A DNA stretch of 64,000 bases from Campylobacter coli (GTDB taxonomy: Bacteria; Campylobacterota; Campylobacteria; Campylobacterales; Campylobacteraceae), in assembly GCA_039516895.1 (NCBI GenBank), contig CP154437.1, forward strand, positions 930,001 to 994,000, written 5' to 3'. A model generated the notes under the pieces. That model ran no database searches. It was not told the origin of the DNA and saw nothing but the letters and a program-made list of their open reading frames with translations. The translations under genes were made by a program, and so were the position numbers. Shown here in pieces: positions 8,834 to 15,723 of this stretch (positions are counted from its first letter, which is position 1; each line of letters opens with the position of its first letter).

Positions 8834-8983
8834 TTAGTAAAATATCATCTCGGTATTTACAGTTTCCATTGCTTTGTTACGAATATTATTCATCTTTATA
8901 ACCCATTCCATTTGATTTTCAGCCTTAAGCTTTTCCGTTGCATTTTCTTTTTCCACCAGTTGTTTTACTAGCCGGGAAAACAT
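8834..8983 (-). pseudogene. TnpV transposon protein, C-terminal remnant
   Basis: A 49-codon stretch on the minus strand reads MFSRLVKQLVEKEN..EKLKAENQMEWVIKMNNIRNKAMETVN..MIFY. This matches my recollection of the C-terminal part of TnpV, a small protein of Firmicutes transposons (roughly 120 aa when complete). A TGA in frame five codons upstream of the ATG removes the N-terminal part. TnpV also occurs in resistance islands of Campylobacter that came from Gram-positive donors. It marks the border of the restriction/Gabija cassette and supports its acquisition by transfer. Identification is by motif memory. Confidence 0.6.
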
Positions 8984-9165
8984 TTTCTCTGCCTGTCATT
9001 TATTGAGTAGAATCATGATATTTATTTTGTAAAATTATAATAAAAATACATAAGATAATTATTTAAAATATTGTTATATTTCATATAAACTTAACAAGAA
9101 ATCAATTTGTATAAATAAAAGTAGTATAAAAATCTCATATTACTTTTATTTTAAAAGCAAAAGTT
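8984..9165. other. AT-rich intergenic stretch
   Basis: Together with 8779-8833 this is the non-coding remainder between the controller gene and the DUF4209 gene. It is strongly AT-rich, with no open frame of note, no hairpin with a T-run and no RNA gene that I can see. Confidence 0.5.
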
Positions 9166-10770
9166 TCATCTTAGATTTTTATTGTAATAGTAGTTTCCAA
9201 TAAAAAAATTCATCAAAAAACACCACATATAATCAGCTAACATATAATGCCCGTTAAAAATATCTTGTGAAAATCTTGCATGTGCTATTTTATTTCTAAT
9301 ATTAAAACCTTCTTTACAAAACAATAATCGCAATTCTTTTACAGTATCTTCCTCTAAAAGATTTTGTGATTCAATTTTGTCTAATAAATTTTCTAAAGTT
9401 TCATACTCTTGTATTTGGTGATTCTTTTTATCATTCTTTATAATATCTTCGCCTATTATATGTCTTAATATAGCCTCAATGCTTACTGAAGCATATATAA
9501 AAAAATCCATATAGTCTTTGTGTATCCCAGCACAAAACATTCTAGCTATGATTTCCTCATATCCTTTTGGAATTATATTATTATCGCAAGTTAAATAATA
9601 AAAATATTCTTTATTTGGATAAAATCTTTGTAATAATTTTGATTTTAAAATATCAATCCAAGGATAAAATATGGCTATATAATTATAATACTTCCTAAAT
9701 AATCCAGAATTATCAATATTTTCTCTTAAATTATCACTATCAAAATACATCACACAGCTCAATAAATCCACAATAGAATTCTTTTCTTCTATTTTTTTAA
9801 AATTTGTTTTTAAGCATGGATAAATTCCATAAAAGCATTGAAATAAATTAAAATTAGAATTTAAAAAAATATCCACGTCATTTTCAAATCGTTTTATTGA
9901 TTCTTGAGTTTCTTTTGAAATATTTATTTCTATAGGTTTAAAATTTGAAATTATTTTTTTATTATTCTCCTGTATTAGCAAATTAATTTTTGATATTTCT
10001 TCCTTGTTATTTATTTTATGAGCATAAAATAAAGCATTTTGCAAAATTCCCATTTTTATATCAGGTGATTTCATTTTTGAAAATATTAATAAAAACATAT
10101 TAACTATTTTTTGACAATTGTCCTTTTCATTATTTTTATCTATTAAATGTAAATTTTCATATAATCCACATACAATATCAGAATTTAACAATAAATAATT
10201 ATCTTGGTTTATCTCATTGATATGTTTAAGTTTTATTTCAATGATTTCATAAAGTTTTAATTCTATTACTTTTAATTCATCTTTAGTATAAAAATTTTTA
10301 TATCTTTTAATTAAATTTTCAAATAACTTTATAAAAGCAAAATCTATATTTTCAGATTCTTTACTATGTAAATAATTATTTATAGCTTCTTTTAGTTTTT
10401 CCATATATTTATATTCTTTTTCTAATTCAAAGATACAATTTACATTAAGTGCAAACAATACTCCTTCTTCTAACCCATAAGAATCTTTTAAAAATAGTTT
10501 ATTAAAAAATAAAATAGTATTTTTTATAATAAGCCTAGCTATTTCAGGCTTATTTTTTATATTTTTATATTCTATTAATAAGCATGTTGCAATTTTTAAT
10601 TGCAATAAAGGATTTTTCACATCATAAACTATATTATTAAGTTGTTCTAAAACTTCTTCTTCTAATATAAAATCATTATATTTGTACTCAAAATAATTAG
10701 GATTATAATTATAAAAATAGTATAAAAAATCAATGCTATCTTTATATATTATATTTTTTTTCATTTTCAT
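9166..10770 (-). CDS. DUF4209/HEPN-like protein, possible defence gene
   Basis: A 534-aa, Lys/Asn/Ile-rich protein. The C-terminal region (from about residue 420) reads ..YASVSIEAILRHIIGED.. and then GFNIRNKIAHARF near 500. The RNKIAH motif is an R-x4-H signature of HEPN-type RNases, and the arrangement resembles DUF4209. The N-terminal 400 residues look helical with no motif I recognise. The ATG at 10770 has no clear ribosome-binding site. A 45-codon frame beginning at 10879 with a good one overlaps it across an A8 tract, and loss of one A would fuse the two. The gene lies between the restriction cassette and helicase/HTH remnants, so a phage-defence role is plausible but inferred. Confidence 0.55.
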   Translation of the reverse strand: MKMKKNIIYKDSIDFLYYFYNYNPNYFEYKYNDFILEEEVLEQLNNIVYDVKNPLLQLKIATCLLIEYKNIKNKPEIARLIIKNTILFFNKLFLKDSYGLEEGVLFALNVNCIFELEKEYKYMEKLKEAINNYLHSKESENIDFAFIKLFENLIKRYKNFYTKDELKVIELKLYEIIEIKLKHINEINQDNYLLLNSDIVCGLYENLHLIDKNNEKDNCQKIVNMFLLIFSKMKSPDIKMGILQNALFYAHKINNKEEISKINLLIQENNKKIISNFKPIEINISKETQESIKRFENDVDIFLNSNFNLFQCFYGIYPCLKTNFKKIEEKNSIVDLLSCVMYFDSDNLRENIDNSGLFRKYYNYIAIFYPWIDILKSKLLQRFYPNKEYFYYLTCDNNIIPKGYEEIIARMFCAGIHKDYMDFFIYASVSIEAILRHIIGEDIIKNDKKNHQIQEYETLENLLDKIESQNLLEEDTVKELRLLFCKEGFNIRNKIAHARFSQDIFNGHYMLADYMWCFLMNFFIGNYYYNKNLR

Positions 10771-10879
10771 TGATTTTATCTACTAAGTTGCTAAATAAAA
10801 CTATATTTTCACAACCACTAAAATCTATATTAAGTATATCATCTGTTATTTTATTTTGTATATTGTTTGTATTTTCCAT
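10742..10879 (-). CDS. Short leader frame, probable true N-terminus of the DUF4209 gene
   Basis: A 45-codon frame starts with ATG at 10879 behind an AAAAGGTG ribosome-binding site. It reads MENTNNIQNKITDDILNIDF..NENEKKYNI and stops at 10742. Its 3' end overlaps the start of the 534-aa gene, and the two frames are offset by one base at an A8 tract (10754-10761). With seven A residues the reading would continue as NENEKNIIYKDSIDF into the large protein. It is either a leader peptide, a gene in an out-of-frame phase, or a site of slippage. Confidence 0.45.
   Translation of the reverse strand: MENTNNIQNKITDDILNIDFSGCENIVLFSNLVDKINENEKKYNI
10754..10761 (-). repeat. A8 homopolymer at a frame junction
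   Basis: Eight T on the plus strand (A8 in the sense of the gene) lie exactly where the leader frame and the DUF4209 frame overlap. Seven A would join them. Length change or transcriptional slippage could switch production of the full protein. Confidence 0.5.
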
Positions 10880-11098
10880 TAAAAACACCTTTTATTAGTA
10901 TTAGTATTTTTTTATAATGTTGTTTTTGCTAAAAACTAAATCGCTATAGCCAATTTTCCCTATTATCATATTATACATATTAATACTTTAAAAGAAAAAT
11001 GATGAGAAAAATCTCATTATTAATATTTTTATTTATTTTGATGAATTTAAAAACGCAAATGAATCACATTGTTTTAATGCGTCTAATGATTTTTTAAA
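10880..11098. other. Intergenic region with no clear gene
   Basis: Divergent spacer between the DUF4209 leader and the helicase remnant. A minus-strand TATAAA-like element near 10910-10920 could serve the DUF4209 gene. An open plus-strand stretch from about 11036 (FDEFKNANESHCFN...) is not recognisable and ends after about 37 codons. It may be a degraded upstream part of the helicase gene. Confidence 0.35.
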
Positions 11099-11709
11099 CT
11101 GCTTTTTACAAAGAAAATGTCAAAAACGAAGCAAAAGCCATAGTGTGTAGAACTAATGCTAAGTTATTTGATATAGCCGTAGAGAATTTAGATAAAAAAT
11201 TATTTTTTGTAGGAGGGATAAATAGTTATAGTTTTGATGAGTTATTAGACATACAAAATCTTCTTTTTAAAAAACACGAATATATCAAAAACCAATTTAT
11301 AGTAAAGTTTGCTGATTTAAAGGAGCTTCTTGAATATATTAATGAAACCAAAGAAGTTGATTTAAAGCAAAAAATCTTTGTTCTTTTCAAATATGTGCAT
11401 GGCGATATTATAAAGCTTATTAAAGCCATTGAAAAAAGTAGCGTAAAAAAACAAGAACAAGCTGATTTAATTTTAAGCACGGGATATAAGAGCAAAGGCT
11501 TGGAATGGAACAATGTTGAAATTATTGATGATTTTTTAAACATCAAGCAAGAACTTGAAGAAAGGGATCAAATCACCATAGCAAAAGAAGAATTAAACCT
11601 TTTATATGTGGCAATCACAAGAGCCAAAAATTCTCTAAGTATTAGCAAAGATTACTTGCTCGAAAAAGAATTTATACAAGAAAATTTAGAAAGGATAATA
11701 ATAGAATGA
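11099..11709 (+). pseudogene. UvrD-like helicase, C-terminal remnant
   Basis: Only the C-terminal part of a superfamily 1 helicase remains, about 200 codons. Motif V appears as GYKSKGLEWNNV (about residue 115 counted from the ATG at 11143) and motif VI as LLYVAITRAKNSL (about 152). The frame is open from 11099 (TAFYKENVKNEAKA...), upstream of any start codon, and a TAA precedes it. Walker A and the DEAD-like motif are absent, so it cannot be an active helicase. Its stop overlaps the ATG of the following HTH gene, suggesting an old operon. A short expressed fragment from ATG 11143 cannot be excluded. Confidence 0.7.
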
Positions 11710-11918
11710 AAATAATTAAAAAATTACAAAAAGATGGAAGCTTCAAAGAGCAAGTTTATTATTCTGTTCAGGAGGTTGCACAAATGCACTCAGTAACGCA
11801 TACAACAGTTCGCCTATGGATTTCAAGAGGAATTCTAAAAGGTATGAAATTAGGCAAAGGATTTTATATGTCAAAAGAAACCATTCTTGATTTTCAGAAA
11901 AATGATGGTTTATTATAA
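11706..11918 (+). CDS. Small MerR/excisionase-like HTH protein
   Basis: A 70-aa protein with a winged-helix type helix-turn-helix: YYSVQEVAQMHSVTHTTVRLWISRGIL, then KLGKGFYMSKETILDF. This resembles HTH_17/excisionase domains, which act as DNA-bending factors or small regulators in mobile elements. It begins inside the stop codon of the helicase remnant (ATGA overlap). A second tiny HTH gene follows 15 bases downstream. No integrase gene is present nearby, so a directionality-factor role is only a guess. Confidence 0.65.
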   Translation: MKIIKKLQKDGSFKEQVYYSVQEVAQMHSVTHTTVRLWISRGILKGMKLGKGFYMSKETILDFQKNDGLL

Positions 11919-11933
11919 TTAAGGAGAGAAAAA

Positions 11934-12083
11934 ATGAGCAGTATAGCAAAAGATAGTCATGTTAAAATGAGAGATTTTTTATTTAATAAATATAACAAAA
12001 TGACTTTTAGTAGAAAAGAATGTGCTAAAATTCTTGGGATATCTTTGCAAACTTTAGATAGATTGACAAAAGATAAAAAATAA
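11934..12083 (+). CDS. Very small HTH-like protein
   Basis: A 49-aa frame from ATG 11934, preceded by a strong AAGGAGAG ribosome-binding site at 11921-11928. The sequence MTFSRKECAKILGISLQTLDRLTKDKK looks like a helix-turn-helix with recognition helix SLQTLDRL. It lies 15 bases after the MerR-like gene and probably shares its transcript. No exact family is recognised. The size and ribosome-binding site favour a real gene rather than chance. Confidence 0.5.
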   Translation: MSSIAKDSHVKMRDFLFNKYNKMTFSRKECAKILGISLQTLDRLTKDKK

Positions 12084-12192
12084 AATCAATGAATATAACT
12101 CGTTTTGTATTATTCTCCATTGAAGAAATAGCTAAAATTCTCTCAGGGGCTAAGTCAACAAAATGAACAGAAAAGATAGGGTTGCGCTAGCT

Positions 12193-12232
12193 ACTTATCA
12201 TAAAAATAAAAAGCTCGCTTGCTTTGATAAGT
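12193..12232. repeat. Inverted repeat ACTTATCA / TGATAAGT
   Basis: Perfect 8-bp arms at 12193-12200 and 12225-12232, separated by 24 bases containing AAAAAGCTCGCTTGC. There is no T-run after it on either strand, so it is not a convincing terminator. It could be a recombinase or regulator site at the island edge. Confidence 0.35.
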
Positions 12233-12322
12233 GAGTAATTTAAAAGTATATGTTAAAGTATATGTTTTTTAGATATTTAATTTTTAAAGTATGGATATTT
12301 AGATATTTGATTAATAAATCAC

Positions 12323-12344
12323 ACCCCGACCTCAGGCACCATTG
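12323..12344 (+). other. tRNA 3'-end-like sequence, candidate attachment site
   Basis: The string CCCCGACCTCAGGCACCA has the form of a tRNA 3' end: T-stem strand CCGAC, a seven-base acceptor strand CTCAGGC, discriminator A, then CCA. No matching 5' half or T-loop precedes it. Such isolated tRNA ends are typical att remnants left by integrases that target tRNA genes, with the intact tRNA at the other end of the island. The likely tRNA would begin GCCTGAG, as some tRNA-Leu genes do. No integrase is visible. Confidence 0.4.
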
Positions 12345-12741
12345 CTTCTTAAAATCATAAAATTCCAAAAAAATTTTATTGTTTATATTTGCTCGAAAAA
12401 ATACTTCCAAAATAGCTGAAATATTTATTTATAGATATTAAGAATATTTTTATATAAATAAAATATGCTTTAAATTATGTTAAATATTTAATTATAAATT
12501 ATTTAAAAACAATAAGCTCGCTCTCTTAAAATAAGATAAAAATAGCCCTATATTCTTAAATAAGACTAAAAATGTATGATTAAACTTAAATTAAACTAAA
12601 ATTTGATATAGTTCGCGCGATCAAAAAAGTTTAAATAAAAAATTAAAAAGTCATAGTTATTTAAACTGAAACATTTGTGTTATTTTTCATAGAAAATCAT
12701 AATACAAATAAAGATCTATATACCGAATAACTAAAAAAAAA

Positions 12742-12752
12742 GGGGGGGGGGG
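12742..12752 (+). repeat. Poly-G tract (G11) abutting a start codon
   Basis: Eleven consecutive G follow nine A and end two bases before the ATG at 12754. Poly-G tracts of this length mutate often in Campylobacter and drive phase variation. No start codon lies upstream in any frame that runs through it, so its length would alter the ribosome-binding site or mRNA 5' region rather than the reading frame. Confidence 0.8.
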
Positions 12753-12753
12753 T

Positions 12754-13674
12754 ATGGAAGCAAAAGGAATAGCGATATTTCCTACAAATGTTGCATTTAG
12801 TAAAAAAACAAATGCTTTTTTCACTGAATTAGAAGATCAATTCTTAAAAGAAGGGGTCGGTAATAAAAGTGCCATAAAACTAGATTTTGAATATTATATT
12901 TTATATTGTCAATTTTTACAAATAGACAAAGAATCCTTATTTTATGGAAGAAACTATGAACTTGTGTTTTGTTTTTTACTTTATTATAGAGCTTTATTAA
13001 ATAAAAACAATACTCAAAAAATCGTAGCAAAAATAATAAATGTTATACGTTGCCAAGATAGATTACCAGAGAAAGTGCACTATAGAGAAAAAATAATTTG
13101 TATGGATAATCAACACAGAGATCTTTCTCAAACACTAAGTTCATGTATTGCAGAATTTTATAATTCAATTGATCTATACAATACCTTTAGAAAAAATATA
13201 GGATTTGAAAATAGAAAAAAGATAGCGATAGAAATGTTAAATCGCGCATCAGAACACTATGGTTTTTTTGGCTTAAGCAGGGGAGGAATAACATATAAAG
13301 AAGAAAAAATCTCTTGCGTCCCTATACAAGCATTAGATGAGTTTCATCATGGTATGTCGCATCTATGTGCAGTTTTCTTAAAAGAAGATGGACGATATAC
13401 CAATCTAGAAAGAGCGATCCCTCACTTCAAACGTGGAATGATGGAAGTATACAAAACAATAATCAGAGATTTTATGATATTAAATAAAGATGCTTTAGGA
13501 GTCAAACAAGAAGCCTTAAAAATAAGAGAATTAGAATATCAAACCATAGGAAAACCCAAAACAGTAACAAAAAACCCTACCACAAACCTAACCAATAAAA
13601 AAGAAGAGAAAGTTATCCCAGGATATAAAGAACTGTGCGAAAAAATTGTCAGTCAAATCAAAAATGCAAAGTAA
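12754..13674 (+). CDS. Hypothetical protein downstream of a poly-G tract
   Basis: A 306-aa protein without a family I recognise. It lacks a signal peptide and membrane segments. The middle contains FGLSRGGITY and DEFHHGMSHLCAVFL (about residues 172-210). The C-terminus is Lys/Thr/Asn-rich linker (KPKTVTKNPTTNLTNKKEEK), then a short helix. The ATG at 12754 lies one base after a G11 tract that seems to double as its ribosome-binding site, so expression is likely phase-variable. It is convergent with flgS. It may be the last accessory gene next to the core, or strain-variable core. Function unknown. Confidence 0.6.
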   Translation: MEAKGIAIFPTNVAFSKKTNAFFTELEDQFLKEGVGNKSAIKLDFEYYILYCQFLQIDKESLFYGRNYELVFCFLLYYRALLNKNNTQKIVAKIINVIRCQDRLPEKVHYREKIICMDNQHRDLSQTLSSCIAEFYNSIDLYNTFRKNIGFENRKKIAIEMLNRASEHYGFFGLSRGGITYKEEKISCVPIQALDEFHHGMSHLCAVFLKEDGRYTNLERAIPHFKRGMMEVYKTIIRDFMILNKDALGVKQEALKIRELEYQTIGKPKTVTKNPTTNLTNKKEEKVIPGYKELCEKIVSQIKNAK

Positions 13675-13695
13675 AATCGGTATAAATTGAGCTTG

Positions 13696-13730
13696 AGTAT
13701 GCAATTTAGCTTATTTGCTATTTGCATACT
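13696..13730. repeat. Hairpin between convergent genes
   Basis: Perfect 9-bp arms AGTATGCAA (13696-13704) and TTGCATACT (13722-13730) with a 17-base loop, between the ends of the 306-aa gene and flgS. It could be a weak bidirectional terminator, although neither side has a T-run. Confidence 0.35.
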
Positions 13731-13773
13731 TAGAGCCATTCTTTGAAGAAATTAAAACAAATCCTATCATAAA

Positions 13774-14802
13774 TTAACTATTATAATGTAAAGGCAAAAC
13801 AAAATAAAAATTTTTAGGCCAAATTTCAAATTTTAATTCTCCTTTATGAGCATTAATGATTTCTTTAGAAAGCGATAGGCCCAATCCATTTCCCTTAAGT
13901 TTAGTAGTCTTAAAAGCTTCAAAAACTAAATTTTCATCTTTGATTTCACAACCATTATCATAAACCCTAATGTATAAATTTTGTTCATCACAGCTTGCTT
14001 GAATTTTGATTTTAGGATTTTCGCACTCACTTTCTTCGATCGCATCTATGGCATTATAAATCAAATTTTGCAAAACCAAAGATAAAAGTGCTTTATCTCC
14101 ATAAATTTTCATATCTAAAAAATTAATTTCAAAATCAATTTGAGATGAGTAATTATAAGAATTTATAGCACTTTCACACTCTTCTGTTAATTCTAAAAGA
14201 TTAAACTCGCTTGCATTGATATGCACACCCTTGGTAAAAAGCAAAGTAGAATTTACAATACGCTCTACCCTAGCAATAGCCTTTTGAATTTCAAGCACAA
14301 TATGTTTGTTTTTAAGCTCACTACGAGAAAAAAGCGTGGAGGCAAGTAAGGATATAGAGCCTATGGGATTTCTTATCTCATGCGCTAAATGCGCCGCAAC
14401 ACTTCCCATACTAGCAAGTCTTTCATTGCGTTTTTCATCGCTAATATCCGTAGCTGAAACTATGGTTTTTTCATTATGAGCAATAATTTTAACCGCATAA
14501 AATCTATTCTCAAATTCAAGTTCATCACGATTTTTTTCAAGACTGATAATATCAAGCAATTTAGGTTTTTTCAAAGCTTCTTGATTTTGCAAAATAATAT
14601 TTTTTTCTTTATCTAAAATCCAAAGCGCACTAGGCAAAACCTCGATAATCTCATCTACCATAGCACGCAAAGAATTATAATTTTCGTTTAAAATTTTATA
14701 TTCGTTTTCTACAATATAAGTTTGCTCTATAAGGCTTTGTAAGCCTTTTTGTAAGGTTTCTTTTTCACTTGAGTCTAGACTTTTTAAAATATTTTCATTC
14801 AT
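13774..14802 (-). CDS. flgS: Flagellar two-component sensor histidine kinase FlgS
   Basis: Cytoplasmic histidine kinase of 342 aa that, in Campylobacter, phosphorylates FlgR to activate sigma-54-dependent flagellar rod, basal-body and hook genes in response to the export apparatus. The phospho-acceptor H-box reads AAHLAHEIRNPIGSI (about residue 140). N-box NLIYNAIDAIEE, G1 VYDNGCEI and G2 KGNGLGLSLSKEII complete the ATPase domain. A PAS-like segment (LPSALWILDKEKNI) precedes it. There are no membrane segments, as expected for FlgS. The start overlaps the upstream gene stop by 4 bases (ATGA). Length and motifs match the C. jejuni protein (Cj0793). Confidence 0.92.
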   Translation of the reverse strand: MNENILKSLDSSEKETLQKGLQSLIEQTYIVENEYKILNENYNSLRAMVDEIIEVLPSALWILDKEKNIILQNQEALKKPKLLDIISLEKNRDELEFENRFYAVKIIAHNEKTIVSATDISDEKRNERLASMGSVAAHLAHEIRNPIGSISLLASTLFSRSELKNKHIVLEIQKAIARVERIVNSTLLFTKGVHINASEFNLLELTEECESAINSYNYSSQIDFEINFLDMKIYGDKALLSLVLQNLIYNAIDAIEESECENPKIKIQASCDEQNLYIRVYDNGCEIKDENLVFEAFKTTKLKGNGLGLSLSKEIINAHKGELKFEIWPKNFYFVLPLHYNS

Positions 14803-15620
14803 TTATTTTCCTCTAATAAAATTTTAAAATCATTTAAATCCAATAAAAGCAAATCTTGTTTACAAATTTTATAAAATTCTTTACTAAAACCATTTTTTGA
14901 AATAATAATATAATTATTTGGCTCTAGTTTTAAAGATTTTGCTTTTAATTCTAAAAGATTTAAAATATTTCTACAAATTTTTTTATTTTTAAATTTAACT
15001 TCGCCGATAAAACTTATCTTGTCATCTTTATAATAAAGATCAAGTTCTAAATTTTTATCCCAATAACTTTGCACCCCACTCACTTGAAATTTTTTTTCAA
15101 GCAATTCTCTGGAAAGTTGCTCAAAACAAAAACTTTGATAAAGTTCAAATTTCTCTTTAATCAAAGTTAAAACTTCTTTATAGCGATTTTGCAAAATCAA
15201 CTTTTCATTGGGTTTTAGAAAATAAAAAAAGAAACGAGTAAATTGATTGGCAAAGATAATTTTATCTTGTATCACATAAGATCTTAATTCTTTTTTAAGT
15301 TTTTGTCGTTTATCTCTTACCCTTTTCGCCTCTTTGCTATGCTCAAGTTTTATAATCCCCGCTCTTAAAAGATATTTTAAAGTTGATAAAGCCTTAAAAT
15401 GCTGAATTTTTCTATTGATAGAAAAACGCTTACGATTGTTTTTAGCTAGCAAGCTAAGAGCGTAAGAAGCGGTCTCATCGAGCTTAAAACAATCCTTGAT
15501 ATCTAAATAGTTTTTGAGCAAAAGATATTCTATATTGTGAAATACATCTTCTTCAAAATTTAAACTATCCAAGCTCTCAAAACCCTCAAAAACACTATAA
15601 AAATCAAAAATTTTAGCCAA
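14799..15620 (-). CDS. DUF234-like protein with PD-(D/E)XK-type core (Cj0792-like)
   Basis: A 273-aa protein rich in Lys and Leu. The C-terminal third contains YWDKNLELDLYYKDDKISFIGEVKFKN, an E..D..(9-11)..ExK pattern like the nuclease-fold DUF234 domain found at the end of archaeal-type ATPases. The ATPase part itself is missing, so this is a stand-alone C-terminal type. The N-terminal portion looks helical. It ends in overlap with flgS and so is probably co-transcribed with it, as in C. jejuni (Cj0792/Cj0793), but no flagellar role is known to me. The function is unassigned. Confidence 0.6.
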   Translation of the reverse strand: MAKIFDFYSVFEGFESLDSLNFEEDVFHNIEYLLLKNYLDIKDCFKLDETASYALSLLAKNNRKRFSINRKIQHFKALSTLKYLLRAGIIKLEHSKEAKRVRDKRQKLKKELRSYVIQDKIIFANQFTRFFFYFLKPNEKLILQNRYKEVLTLIKEKFELYQSFCFEQLSRELLEKKFQVSGVQSYWDKNLELDLYYKDDKISFIGEVKFKNKKICRNILNLLELKAKSLKLEPNNYIIISKNGFSKEFYKICKQDLLLLDLNDFKILLEENK

Positions 15621-15691
15621 AGCTGAAGTGTTGCAAATTTTTGCAAAATGATTAAAATTTATATTTTTCCTTTTTAAAAGTATTTTTATAG

Positions 15692-15697
15692 TATAAT
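15692..15697 (+). promoter_or_regulatory. -10 element for the aminotransferase gene
   Basis: TATAAT at 15692-15697, with periodic T-rich sequence upstream in place of a -35 box, as is usual for sigma-70 promoters in Campylobacter. It lies 27 bases before the proposed TTG start. Confidence 0.6.
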
Positions 15698-15723
15698 TTT
15701 AGCAAATTTTTAAAGGATTGTGC

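Larger units (their letters stand above)
12084..12741. other. Long non-coding accessory border
   Basis: About 660 bases without a convincing gene. It holds a 25-codon frame at 12089-12166 (FSIEEIAKILSGAKST, possibly a decayed HTH fragment), a perfect 8-bp inverted repeat, tandem AAAGTATATGTT copies near 12242-12265, and a stretch resembling a tRNA 3' end. The remainder is AT-rich. This looks like the junction between the island and the chromosome. Confidence 0.5.
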
